Below, piece after piece: positions 1-7,976 of a DNA stretch of 14,971 nucleotides. Each line of letters begins with the position of its first letter. Positions within the stretch are counted from its first letter, which is position 1. Source of the stretch: Gammaproteobacteria bacterium (GTDB lineage: Bacteria > Pseudomonadota > Gammaproteobacteria > DSM-26407); the NCBI GenBank assembly GCA_028694565.1, contig JAQVKR010000015.1, positions 1 through 14,971 on the forward strand. The letters are read 5' to 3'. Made by a program: the position numbers and the translations under genes. Under the pieces are notes generated by a model. That model searched no databases, was not told the origin of the DNA, and saw only the letters and a list, made by a program, of their open reading frames with translations.

Positions 1-4
1 TGGA

Positions 5-45
5 TACCCCCAAATGGGGATAGGCGTTGCCCGGATGGGGTAGGG
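5..45. promoter_or_regulatory. Repeated GGGG-rich motif upstream of the MFS gene (candidate operator)
   Basis: The motif ATGGGG(A)TAGG occurs at 14-24 and again at 35-44, with starts 21 bp apart, which is about two helical turns. The first copy is also half of an imperfect inverted repeat, TACCCCC (5-11) against GGGGATA (16-22). It lies about 95-135 bp upstream of the permease start, a normal place for activator sites. I do not recognise the binding protein. A NarL-type 7-2-7 site was considered, but the spacing does not fit. Because the window starts here, the element may extend further left. Confidence 0.3.
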
Positions 46-139
46 GGCGTGGCCGGCGCGGCGCCGGCGCCGCGGTTCTGCTAATGTTCCGCGACCGGGC
101 ACCGGCGGGCCGGGTGCCCGCGCCGATGGAGGTGGCGGC

Positions 140-1321
140 ATGACCATGAAGCGCAATGTCTTCCTGCTGGCCTTCTGCCAGGCGATGATGATGACGGGCA
201 ACTCCCTCATCATCGCCACCGCCTCGCTGGTGGGCTACCTGCTGGCGGAGGACAAGTCGCTCGCCACCATCCCCCTGGCGCTGCAGTTCCTCGCCACCAT
301 GCTCACCGCCGTCCCGGCCTCCTTCGCCATGCAGCGTCTCGGCCGGCGCAGCGGCTTTCTCATCGGCGTGGCGCTGGGCGGCGCCGGCGCGGCGGCCGCG
401 GTCGCCGCCATCCTGGCGCAGGACTTCCGGCTCTTCTGCGCCGCCACCGCGCTGGTGGGCATGTTCAACGGCTTCGGCATCTACTACCGCTTCGCCGCCG
501 TGGACGTGGCCACCGGGCAGTACAAGCCCAAGGCCATCTCCTACGTCATGGCCGGCGGGGTGGTGGCGGCCTTCGCCGGGCCCAACCTGGCCAACTGGAC
601 CAACGGCTGGCTGGGCACGCCGGCGTTCGCCGGCAGCTACGCCGCCCTGCTCGGCATCTACGCCCTCTCGCTCGCCGCCCTCGCCCGCCTGGAGATCCCG
701 AAGCCGGCGCCGGCGACCGGCCGCGAGCCGGGCCGGCCCCTGGGCGCCATCCTGCGCCAGCCCGCCTTCGTCGTCGCCGTGCTCGCCGGCATGCTCGGCT
801 ACGGCATCATGGTGCTGGTGATGACCGCCACGCCGCTGGCCATGAAGGGCCACGCCCACACCTTCGGCGACACGGCCTTCGTCATCCAGTGGCACGTCTT
901 CGGCATGTTCGCGCCGTCCTTCTTCACCGGCGCGCTGATCCAGCGCTTCGGCGTGCTGAACGTCCTGATCGCCGGGGCGCTGCTGACGCTGGGGTGCGTC
1001 GGCGTCAACTTCCTCGGCACCGACGTGTGGCACTTCTGGCTGGCGCTGTTCCTGCTCGGGGTGGGCTGGAATTTCCTCTTCGTCGGCGCCACCGACCTGC
1101 TGACCGAGACCTACGCCGAGAGCGAGAAGGCCAAGGCCCAGGCCTTCAACGACTTCATGGTCTTCACCACGGTCACCGTCTCCTCCCTCTCGGCGGGCAT
1201 GCTCCAGTACAACTACGGCTGGCAGACGGTCAACGCCGGGGTGCTGCCCTCGATCCTGCTCATCCTGGCGGCGGTGACGTGGCTCAAGGCGCGGCAGGCG
1301 CGGGCGATCGCCGCGGGGTAG
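140..1321 (+). CDS. Major facilitator superfamily permease
   Basis: This is a 393-residue integral membrane protein with about 12 hydrophobic helices, the size and pattern of an MFS permease. The loop after helix 2 carries a degenerate motif A (QRLGRRSGF near residue 65). A central charged loop near residues 185-200 (EIPKPAPATGREPGRP) separates the two six-helix halves. The start is supported by GGAGGTGG at 128-135, just before the ATG. Another Met lies two codons downstream but is less well spaced. No substrate can be read from the sequence. It stands alone, converging with the autotransporter gene. The family call is firm; the specific role is unknown. Confidence 0.9.
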   Translation: MTMKRNVFLLAFCQAMMMTGNSLIIATASLVGYLLAEDKSLATIPLALQFLATMLTAVPASFAMQRLGRRSGFLIGVALGGAGAAAAVAAILAQDFRLFCAATALVGMFNGFGIYYRFAAVDVATGQYKPKAISYVMAGGVVAAFAGPNLANWTNGWLGTPAFAGSYAALLGIYALSLAALARLEIPKPAPATGREPGRPLGAILRQPAFVVAVLAGMLGYGIMVLVMTATPLAMKGHAHTFGDTAFVIQWHVFGMFAPSFFTGALIQRFGVLNVLIAGALLTLGCVGVNFLGTDVWHFWLALFLLGVGWNFLFVGATDLLTETYAESEKAKAQAFNDFMVFTTVTVSSLSAGMLQYNYGWQTVNAGVLPSILLILAAVTWLKARQARAIAAG

Positions 1322-1328
1322 GGCGGGG

Positions 1329-1361
1329 CGGGGGCGGGCATCGCGTGACCCGCCGCCCCCG
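1329..1361. terminator. GC-rich imperfect hairpin between convergent genes
   Basis: CGGGGGCGGG (1329-1338) can pair with the C-rich arm at 1349-1361 around a short loop, allowing a three-base bulge. It lies in the 46-bp gap between the convergent permease and autotransporter genes, where a bidirectional terminator is expected. There is no T-run on either side, so it may instead be Rho-dependent or simply GC-rich sequence. Confidence 0.3.
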
Positions 1362-1367
1362 CCGCGT

Positions 1368-4300
1368 TCAGAAGCGGTAGTTGACGCCCGCGCCGAGCAG
1401 ATAGCCCACGTAGGCGTCGCGCGTCTCCACGTCGGCATCGAATCCCAGTGTCAGGCTGTCCCGGGTGTAGCCGAGGCTCATGCCCAGCAGCAGGCTGTCC
1501 CGGGACTGCTCCACCGCGTCGATGCCGAAGACGGGAATGTCCGGCGCCTCGATGAAGCCGATGCCGATGGTGCGGGTGTTGTCGAGGAACTCGTGCTGCC
1601 ACTCGCCGCGCAGCCGGGCTGTCCAGCGCTCGTCCAGGTCCGTCTCCGCCTTCACTCCCAGGCGGGAGCTGAGCGAGCGGGCGTAGAGGTCGTCCACCTC
1701 CATGTTGGCGAGCGAGCCCTTCTCGCGGTAGTCGTCCACGTGGATCCAGTCGTACTGGAGCCCGGCCAGCGGCGTGACGGTCCAGTCGCCGGCCTGCCGC
1801 GGCAGGCCCGCCTCCAGGGAAAGGCCGGCCTGGGTCGAGCGGGTGTTGCTGCGGGCGGTGCCCGCCGCCCCCAGATCGCGGGTCAGCTCGTGGTCGCCGG
1901 TATGCAGGGAGAGCATGCCGCTGAGGTAGTGATCCCGCGCGCCCCGGCTGGCGTAGAGGCCCGCGCTCCAGGTGGTCGCCTCGGCGTCGGACTGGCCGCG
2001 ATCGTAGTCGGTGTCGGAGGCGGCGTAGCCCACGGCGCCCCCCACCTGCCAGTCGCCCGCGGGGATATCGAGGCCGAAGGCGGTGCCGGTGGTGTCGAAC
2101 TCGTAGCCGAGCCGGTCGCCGCGCCGGTTCTGGTCGCCCGAATCGCCGTAGGCATCCACCCACAGGGCGCGGCCCGCGCCGGCGTTCCGCGCGCCGGCCG
2201 CGTTGGCGGCCATCGCCGCGAGGCCGCGCGCCGGCCGCGGGGCGTCGAAGCGGGCGGCCAGCGCCACCGGGTTGGCGGTGCCCCACGAGCCGCGGCCCGT
2301 GTCCATGTGCCGCCGCACCATGTGCTCGAAGGCCCGGGAGACGCTCCAGGCGATGTTGGCGTGGGTGGCGAGGGGCTCGGGATTGAGGTTGCGCAGTTCC
2401 TCGGTCAGCGTGTCGGACTGCAGGGTTTCCAGGTGATCGAGGTAGTCCGCCAGGCCGCCCATGGCGTAGTCCATGTCACCCGGCCGGGTGTCGGACAGCA
2501 CCCCCGCCACGGCCAGCTCCGAGGTGGTGAGGATGCCCGGCAGCACCGCGTCCTCGAACGGAACCCGGTAGTTGGTGAGCACCACGTTGGTGCCGTCGGT
2601 GCTCAGGTCGTAGCGCAGCCGCGCGGTGGGGGTGGCCGAGGAGATGAGGTTCTCCGGCAGCAGCCGGAACACCGGCGCCAGGTTGTCGAGGCCGGTGACG
2701 GTGGCGGCGCCGCTGGCCAGGATGTGCACCTTGGGCGTGTAGGTGATCGCGTAGTAGCCGTCCGGGGCGATGTCCAGGGTGGTCGCTCCGGTGAAGCCGA
2801 TGCCCCCGCCGGCGAGGAGCAGCTCGCTGTCGTTGAGATCGTTGTCGATCCATGCCGTGAAGGTGCTGTCCTGGCTGAAGAGGACGTCGCCCCCGGCCAC
2901 CGTGAGCCGGTCGGCGACCGTCCGGTGGCGCAGGGCGCCGCTGCCGAGGATGCCGACGCTGCCCGAGGTGAGGCTCACGGTGCCGTTGCCGGTCAGCCAA
3001 GCGCCGTCGTGCACGGCGAGGCCGCCGGTGTAAAGGGTGGCGAGAGCCGTCACGTCGAGCCCCGTGCCCGCCAGGGCCGCGGTGCTGCCCGCGGTGATCA
3101 TCATGCCGTTGAGGCCGTCGCCGAGCTGCAGCACGCCGCCGGCCACCTGGACGAGGTCGGCGCCGCCCGCGTCGGTCCCGGTCAGGGCCCAGATCCCGGG
3201 GCCCGTCTTCCGCAGCAGTTCCAGGTTGCTGAACCGGCCCCCGTAGGCCCCCGCGCCGTCGAGGGCGAGCCAGTCGGTGTCGGCGCCGGTGTCGATGTCG
3301 CCGAGGGTGACGCTGTTCCCGAACAGGGTGACGCCGTCGTCCCCGGCGCCGGTGCCGATGGCGAGGTTGCCGGCGCCCGCGTCGAGGATGCCGTGGTTGT
3401 GGACCGTGTCGCCGCCGCCGCCGGTGAGAATGACCGCCGCGGTGCCGGTCCCGCCGCCGCCGGTGCCGGCGCGGGCCTGCATCAGGCCGGCGTTGTCCAC
3501 GGTGATGTCGCCGGTGGCGGTGGAGCCGTCGATGACGATGCCGCTGCCGCCCGCCGTGGCGCCGGTGGTGCCGCCGCCCACGGCCGCCATGCCGCCGGTC
3601 GCCTGGTTGACGATGAGGGCCGGGCCGGTGGCGCCGCGCAGGTCCACCACCCGGGCGTCGCCCGGGGTGCCGTCGACGGCCCCGGCGCCGCCGGCGAGCC
3701 CCGCGTCGCCGGCCAGGGCCGCGGCGCTGCCGCTGTTGTTGAACTGCAGGGGGCCGGCGAGGCCGGCCGCGGCGATCACGGTGGCGTCGCCGCCGTTGCC
3801 GCCGTCGCCGATGAAGCCGTCCAGCCCGGATACCGTCCCGTTGGCGCCGTTGCCGCCCACGGCCTCGAGGGTGCCGGCGTTGTCGACGCTCACGGGCTGG
3901 GCGCTGCCGGAGACGGCCAGGACCATCGCCAGGCCGCCGTGCCCGCCGTCCGCGGAGCGGTAGGGCTCGCTCCAGCCGTCCAGCCCGTCGGCCGCGGTGG
4001 CGCCCAGGGTGGCGCCCGGGCCGTTGACGAGGCTGACGGGGGCGGCGCTCCAGCGCTGGTCCTCGAGGATGGCCCAGGCGCCGTCGCGGGTGATCTGGAT
4101 GGCGCCGTCCTGGCCGGAGAGTATCTGCTGGGTGCCGATGCCGGAGAGCGCGCTGCTGCGGGTGACGGAGAGCAGCACGTTGTCGCTGAAGTCGCCGAGG
4201 GTGAAGCTGTCGCTGTAGAGGGGGCCGAAGTTGACCCCGGCGCCGAGGATGTCGCCCTGGATCTGCAGCACCGCCAGGGTGAGGTAGAGGTCCGAGGGGT

Positions 4301-5483
4301 AGATGGCGATGCTGCTGGTGACGTTGGCGTCGAGGCCGTAGGAGGCCGTCACCACCAGCTGGGAGAGGTCCTGGGTCGGGCCGAGGGGGCTGAGGGTGAA
4401 GCTCTCGCCGGGCTCGACGGTGATGAAGTCGGTGGCCAGCGTCACGCTGTCGTGGGTGACATAGACCGTCTGGTCGAAGGTGTAGGTCACGTAGGCGGTG
4501 GGCGTGAGCGAATAGGACTGGGAGACCCCGAGATCCTGGTTCAGGTCCGCGTCCAGGAGATCGGCGCTGAGCGAGGCGATGTCCCAGTCCTTGCCGAGCG
4601 CGCTGAAGGAGAGATCGAAGTTCACCCCCAGGGGCGGCACGCCGGGGATCAGCGAGGCGATGCCGTCCAGGTCGAAGCCGACGGTGAAGGCACCGGGCTG
4701 GTCGTCCGAGGCGGTGGTGGTGGCCAGCGTGCCGGCGGCGTGGAGGGCGGAATTGTCGAAGTTGTTCGCGTAGTTGATCATGTCCGTGCTGAACCCGGCC
4801 TCCAGGTCGGGGAACAGGTCACGGATGTCGTAGTAGGAGTCGGGGGTGATCTCCACCAGCGGCACGGTTTTGTCGACCGAGAAGTTGACGATGTTGGTGC
4901 TGCTGCCGAACCCCGCGCAGTCGACGAAGCACACCTCCCCCCGGACGCCGGCCGAGACGGCGAAATCGAAGATGAAGTCCGACTTGATGAGGAAGTCCGC
5001 CGGGGCCACGGTCATGTCCGTGGTGGCGGTGCCCGCCCCGGTGTCGAAGCGGTAGCTGACCCCGTCGGCGAGCTTGACCACGGAGGTGTCGTTCGCGAGG
5101 CTGTAGTGGCCGCTGACGAGCGGGGCGTACCACTCCGCGGTGTTGACGATGCCGATCTCGCCGTCGGTGGCGCCGTAGAGGGTGGCCTCGGCGCCGTAGT
5201 CGCCCACGTCGGTGCGCTCGACTCCCCCGAAGCCGGTGGACCCCGAGGTGTTCCAGGTCGCCGTGTAGCGCAGCGAGTTGGAAACGCTGGGGATGTCCCA
5301 GACCTGCTCGTCGGTGAAGTCGAGCTGGATCCCCGAGGTGAAGACCGTCTTCTCGTTGGGCAGGCCGCCCGGCTCGGTGGCGGCGCGGGCCGGGCCGGAG
5401 AGCGCGAGGGCGATGGCCGCGGCTAGGGGGAGGAGGCGATGGGCGGCCCGGCACGGGACCGGCTGCGAATGAAGTGTGTGCAC
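1368..5483 (-). CDS. Type Va autotransporter with glycine-rich passenger
   Basis: The protein has 1371 residues. An N-terminal signal peptide has a hydrophobic core near residues 17-30 and probable cleavage after ALSGPARA (34). A large N-terminal passenger region (35 to about 480) is not recognised; it contains one close Cys pair (CFVDC). Residues about 485-790 are rich in GG, GN and GD turns. They include a unit of the type K-x-G-x-G-x-W-x-L-x-G followed by G-x-L-x-L-G-D-G, as in autotransporter-associated beta-strand repeats (PATR). About 268 C-terminal residues form the autotransporter barrel, with alternating aromatic strands and the typical terminal Phe (NYRF). The start is GTG; no other Met lies near the signal peptide, and AAGGGG is correctly spaced upstream. 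The barrel should insert in the outer membrane through BAM and export the passenger. No protease or lipase motif is visible. A very long + strand ORF lies opposite it and is a codon-bias artefact. Confidence 0.9.
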   Translation of the reverse strand: MHTLHSQPVPCRAAHRLLPLAAAIALALSGPARAATEPGGLPNEKTVFTSGIQLDFTDEQVWDIPSVSNSLRYTATWNTSGSTGFGGVERTDVGDYGAEATLYGATDGEIGIVNTAEWYAPLVSGHYSLANDTSVVKLADGVSYRFDTGAGTATTDMTVAPADFLIKSDFIFDFAVSAGVRGEVCFVDCAGFGSSTNIVNFSVDKTVPLVEITPDSYYDIRDLFPDLEAGFSTDMINYANNFDNSALHAAGTLATTTASDDQPGAFTVGFDLDGIASLIPGVPPLGVNFDLSFSALGKDWDIASLSADLLDADLNQDLGVSQSYSLTPTAYVTYTFDQTVYVTHDSVTLATDFITVEPGESFTLSPLGPTQDLSQLVVTASYGLDANVTSSIAIYPSDLYLTLAVLQIQGDILGAGVNFGPLYSDSFTLGDFSDNVLLSVTRSSALSGIGTQQILSGQDGAIQITRDGAWAILEDQRWSAAPVSLVNGPGATLGATAADGLDGWSEPYRSADGGHGGLAMVLAVSGSAQPVSVDNAGTLEAVGGNGANGTVSGLDGFIGDGGNGGDATVIAAAGLAGPLQFNNSGSAAALAGDAGLAGGAGAVDGTPGDARVVDLRGATGPALIVNQATGGMAAVGGGTTGATAGGSGIVIDGSTATGDITVDNAGLMQARAGTGGGGTGTAAVILTGGGGDTVHNHGILDAGAGNLAIGTGAGDDGVTLFGNSVTLGDIDTGADTDWLALDGAGAYGGRFSNLELLRKTGPGIWALTGTDAGGADLVQVAGGVLQLGDGLNGMMITAGSTAALAGTGLDVTALATLYTGGLAVHDGAWLTGNGTVSLTSGSVGILGSGALRHRTVADRLTVAGGDVLFSQDSTFTAWIDNDLNDSELLLAGGGIGFTGATTLDIAPDGYYAITYTPKVHILASGAATVTGLDNLAPVFRLLPENLISSATPTARLRYDLSTDGTNVVLTNYRVPFEDAVLPGILTTSELAVAGVLSDTRPGDMDYAMGGLADYLDHLETLQSDTLTEELRNLNPEPLATHANIAWSVSRAFEHMVRRHMDTGRGSWGTANPVALAARFDAPRPARGLAAMAANAAGARNAGAGRALWVDAYGDSGDQNRRGDRLGYEFDTTGTAFGLDIPAGDWQVGGAVGYAASDTDYDRGQSDAEATTWSAGLYASRGARDHYLSGMLSLHTGDHELTRDLGAAGTARSNTRSTQAGLSLEAGLPRQAGDWTVTPLAGLQYDWIHVDDYREKGSLANMEVDDLYARSLSSRLGVKAETDLDERWTARLRGEWQHEFLDNTRTIGIGFIEAPDIPVFGIDAVEQSRDSLLLGMSLGYTRDSLTLGFDADVETRDAYVGYLLGAGVNYRF

Positions 5484-5500
5484 AATAACCCCTTATTGTG
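5481..5500 (-). promoter_or_regulatory. Perfect hairpin holding the start codon and Shine-Dalgarno of the autotransporter
   Basis: CACAATAA (5481-5488) and TTATTGTG (5493-5500) are perfect reverse complements around a four-base loop. On the mRNA the loop is GGGG, the core of the Shine-Dalgarno, and the 3' arm of the stem contains the GTG start codon. The geometry suits translational control by structure or by a protein or sRNA that binds the loop. As DNA, the same 20 bp could be an operator. Confidence 0.55.
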
Positions 5501-5607
5501 TTGTTCGGTGCTCGGCGGAGATGCGGGAGTGCGCGGGGCAGGAACCCCGGCGGGAGAGGCGGGCGGATCCATCCGCGGTGTCTGGAAGGTCCGGTTCATC
5601 TGTGTTG

Positions 5608-5635
5608 TTGCGGACTTTTTTGATTGTTTCCGCAA
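5608..5635. promoter_or_regulatory. Dyad TTGCGGA-N14-TCCGCAA upstream of the autotransporter
   Basis: There are two perfect 7-bp inverted arms, 5608-5614 and 5629-5635, separated by 14 AT-rich bases. The dyad lies about 125-152 bp upstream of the autotransporter start and just past the end of the acyltransferase-like gene. It could be an operator for the autotransporter promoter. It has no T-tract on the minus strand, so it is a poor terminator for the upstream operon. No convincing -35/-10 pair was found nearby. Confidence 0.35.
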
Positions 5636-5696
5636 TTACTACAGCACTGAAGCGTGTGGCGCAACCCGCGACGGGATGGGGGGAGGAAGTCGCCGC

Positions 5697-6581
5697 CTAC
5701 CCGCGGGCCGCCATCTGCGGCGATTCGAAGGTGAGGGTGGGCAGCAGGAGCCACTGCTCGGGCGCGCGCCGTATCAGCGACTCCAGGAGTCCGGCCACGA
5801 GCTCGGCGATCGCCGGCAGCGCCGCCCGGCGGATCTCCGGGCCGCGGCCGTCGAGCTCGATCCGGATCGGCTCCTCGAGGTGGGCGGCGATCCCCTCGCG
5901 CTCGCGGAGCAGCACGCAGGGCAGCAGCATGGTGCCGGAGGCCGCGCCCAGCGACAGGAAGCCCGAGGAGATGGGCCGGGGCGCGCCGAACAGCGAGGCG
6001 GGGTGGGTCGGGTGTCCCTGGTAGACGAAATCCGGGTAGGTGCACAGCACCCCGTTCCGGTCCAGCGTGGCGCGGATGGCGCGCACCGCCTTCAGCCCCC
6101 CGCCGGCGACCCGCTCCTCCGGCAGCCCGCCGCCGCCGTCGATGGCCTCGATGCCTTCGCCGTAGATGGAGAACGGACGCTCGCGCAGCAGCCGCCGGAT
6201 GCACATCACCGCGTCCGACAGGGTGACGGTCATCGGCGCGACGATGATCGTGGGCGCCCCGGCGGTCTCGTCGAGCCACTCCCGGCCGGTGACCCGGAAG
6301 CGGCCGGGCTCCGCCGCCAGCGCCCCCGAGCGCCAGCGGGCCTCGCGCCAGGCGCACCAGAGCTGGTGCTCGAAGAACCGCGCCACGCCGGCTCCGTCCG
6401 CGGCGCCGACCCGGGACAGGGCGCGCCGCACGAAGTCCGCCTCGCCGTAGGGATCGGCGCCGGCGAGGTAGTCCGCCAGCGCGCCCAGCCGCTCGAACGG
6501 CAGGCCCGCGGCCAGGGTCCGCAGCAGCGGATCGAAGGCGATCTCGTTCAGTGCCTCCTGCAGGCTGCGCCGCTTCGTCAT
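5697..6581 (-). CDS. LpxL/LABLAT-like acyltransferase homologue lacking the catalytic His
   Basis: The protein has 294 residues and starts with ATG, overlapping the stop of the radical SAM gene by ATGA (6578-6581), so the two are translationally coupled. The fold pattern resembles lipid A acyltransferase-like proteins. A hydrophobic strand and loop (TIIVAPMTVTLSD, about 111-123) sit where HX4D/E belongs. A block of the DFxYQG...LFGxPRP type follows at about 184-203, then a hydrophobic SGTMLLPCVLL strand (215-225) and a late PEQW motif (274-277). No His occupies the catalytic HX4(D/E) position; the Asp is kept but the His position is Thr or Met depending on the gap. The active site therefore looks altered. 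Being last in a small-protein/SPASM-enzyme operon suggests it acts on, binds or lipidates the modified product. That is inference; an inactive paralogue is the alternative. No signal peptide or transmembrane helix is seen. Confidence 0.65.
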   Translation of the reverse strand: MTKRRSLQEALNEIAFDPLLRTLAAGLPFERLGALADYLAGADPYGEADFVRRALSRVGAADGAGVARFFEHQLWCAWREARWRSGALAAEPGRFRVTGREWLDETAGAPTIIVAPMTVTLSDAVMCIRRLLRERPFSIYGEGIEAIDGGGGLPEERVAGGGLKAVRAIRATLDRNGVLCTYPDFVYQGHPTHPASLFGAPRPISSGFLSLGAASGTMLLPCVLLREREGIAAHLEEPIRIELDGRGPEIRRAALPAIAELVAGLLESLIRRAPEQWLLLPTLTFESPQMAARG

Positions 6582-7924
6582 CGCAGGCTCCCGGCGTAAT
6601 CGATCAGGGCGTCGCTCCCGGCCAGCGACAGGGAAATGCGGTCGAAGGCGAGCTGCGCCATGGCGCACGCCTCCGGCCACAGGGCGTCGATGTCGCCGGC
6701 GTGGGCGAGGCAGGTGCCGCCGCAGAGGGCGAACCAGATGCAGTCGTCGCAGGGGCTGTTCCGGTCCATGTCCCGGGAGCGGATGCGCTGGGCCAGCGGC
6801 GCCGCCCGCGCCGCGGCCAGCGAGCCGCCGGCCATGTGGCCCAGCCCGCCCAGCGGGCCCACGGGGTCGATGCAGTCGCAGGCCTCGATGGTCCCGTCGG
6901 CGGAGACGGACAGCAGGTCGCGCCCGGCGCCGCATTGGGCGCGCATGCACATGTTGTGGCCGGGGCCGCGCAGGAAGTTGTCCAGGTACTTGGTCACGGG
7001 CTTCACCGGGAAGCCGCTGAACTCGCCGCCTTCCACCGCGGCGAACAGCGCGTCCCAGCCCCGGCCGAGGGCCCGGGCGTCGAGCTGCAGCCGGCCGGCC
7101 AGCTCGCGGCCCCGGCCGATGGGCTGGAACAGGCTCCAGTCCCAGGACGCCATGCCCAGATCGCGGAAGTGGCGCGCCGTGGCCAGCAGCGACTCCTGGT
7201 TCAGGGCGGTGATCGTGCTCAACACCCCGCAGCTGCGCACGAAGCGGGGAAAGCGCCGCAGGCACTCGGCGAACAGGGCATGGCTGCCGCCCCCGCCGTG
7301 CCCGACGCGCAGGGCGTCGTTCACCGGCGCCGGGCCGTCGATGGACAGGCCCCAGAGGATGTCGTGATCCAGGGAGAACGCGGCGATGCGCCCGTCGAGG
7401 CGGGTCATGTTCGTCTGGCCGGAGAAGCTGATCGTCTTGCCCAGGGCGCGCGCCTCCGCCTCGCCCCGCAGCACGATCCGCTCCACCAGCTCCCACACCA
7501 GCATCGGCTCGCCGCCGTGGAGGATGACCCACAGCCGCCCGGGGCACAGCTCCAGCGCCTGGGCGATCGCCCGCTGGGCGGTCTCCGCGTCGATCACCCG
7601 GGCGTGCTCGACCTGCTCGAAGTCGTAGCAGTAGCTGCAGGCCAGGTTGCAGGCGTTGGTCAGCTTGAGGATCAGGGTATTGAGGCGGTCGAATGCCGGG
7701 CCGGGCTCGTCGACGCCCACCTTCGCGCCGGCCAGCAGGCGGCGCAGCCGCTCCACGCGCGCCCGGACCTCCGCCGGAACCGGGGCCGGCCCGTCCGCCG
7801 CGAGCAGCCGGAGAAAGGGCTCCTCTTCGGCGGCCAGCGAGAGCCAGCGCCCGGACCGGCGGTCGACCACGAGCAGGTACCGGCCGCGGGGCAGCAGCCG
7901 GAGACGGGTGGGATCGAGTCTCAT
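6578..7924 (-). CDS. Radical SAM/SPASM peptide- or protein-modifying enzyme
   Basis: The 448-residue protein begins with an about 80-residue N-terminal region of the kind that binds precursor peptides. The radical SAM domain has C92-X3-C96-X2-C99 for the SAM-cleaving [4Fe-4S] cluster, GGEP at 137-140, and a WGLSIDGP strand near 191-198. The C-terminal SPASM domain is complete: C331, GX4C ending at C349, CX2CX5CX3C at 392-405, and a last Cys at 420. This is the ligand pattern for two auxiliary clusters in sactisynthases, anSME and other peptide maturases. The substrate is probably the 132-aa protein encoded just upstream, since the two genes are adjacent. No Shine-Dalgarno is visible before the ATG; a strong hairpin occupies that place, so translation is probably weak. 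The chemistry (thioether, C-C crosslink, epimerisation or other) cannot be read from the sequence. Confidence 0.9.
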   Translation of the reverse strand: MRLDPTRLRLLPRGRYLLVVDRRSGRWLSLAAEEEPFLRLLAADGPAPVPAEVRARVERLRRLLAGAKVGVDEPGPAFDRLNTLILKLTNACNLACSYCYDFEQVEHARVIDAETAQRAIAQALELCPGRLWVILHGGEPMLVWELVERIVLRGEAEARALGKTISFSGQTNMTRLDGRIAAFSLDHDILWGLSIDGPAPVNDALRVGHGGGGSHALFAECLRRFPRFVRSCGVLSTITALNQESLLATARHFRDLGMASWDWSLFQPIGRGRELAGRLQLDARALGRGWDALFAAVEGGEFSGFPVKPVTKYLDNFLRGPGHNMCMRAQCGAGRDLLSVSADGTIEACDCIDPVGPLGGLGHMAGGSLAAARAAPLAQRIRSRDMDRNSPCDDCIWFALCGGTCLAHAGDIDALWPEACAMAQLAFDRISLSLAGSDALIDYAGSLR

Positions 7925-7931
7925 CGCATGC

Positions 7932-7961
7932 CGCGGGGCAGGTGAGCGGACCTGCCCCGCG
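7932..7961 (-). promoter_or_regulatory. Perfect 12-bp hairpin between the small-protein gene and the radical SAM gene
   Basis: The arms at 7932-7943 and 7950-7961 pair perfectly (12 bp, mostly G-C) around a six-base loop. The hairpin fills most of the 52-bp gap between the two genes and ends seven bases before the enzyme start codon. No T-tract follows, so it is not a classical terminator. It fits a partial attenuator, a 3'-end stabiliser for the small-protein mRNA, or a block on ribosome entry to the enzyme gene. Such hairpins are common after RiPP precursor genes, where precursor is needed in excess. Confidence 0.75.
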
Positions 7962-7976
7962 CGGTGCCGGAACGGA

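Noticed and set aside
5..22. NarL-type 7-2-7 binding site
   Set aside because: The arms are separated by four bases and match the heptamer only partly.
1593..5426. 1277-codon open frame on + opposite the autotransporter
   Set aside because: It is composed mainly of Gly, Val, Ala, Glu and Arg with no domain pattern. It mirrors the GC3 bias of the real minus-strand gene.
6581..7547. Upstream extension of the acyltransferase-like frame to 616 aa
   Set aside because: The extension is Arg/Pro-rich shadow sequence over the radical SAM gene. The ATG at 6581 with ATGA overlap is the natural start.
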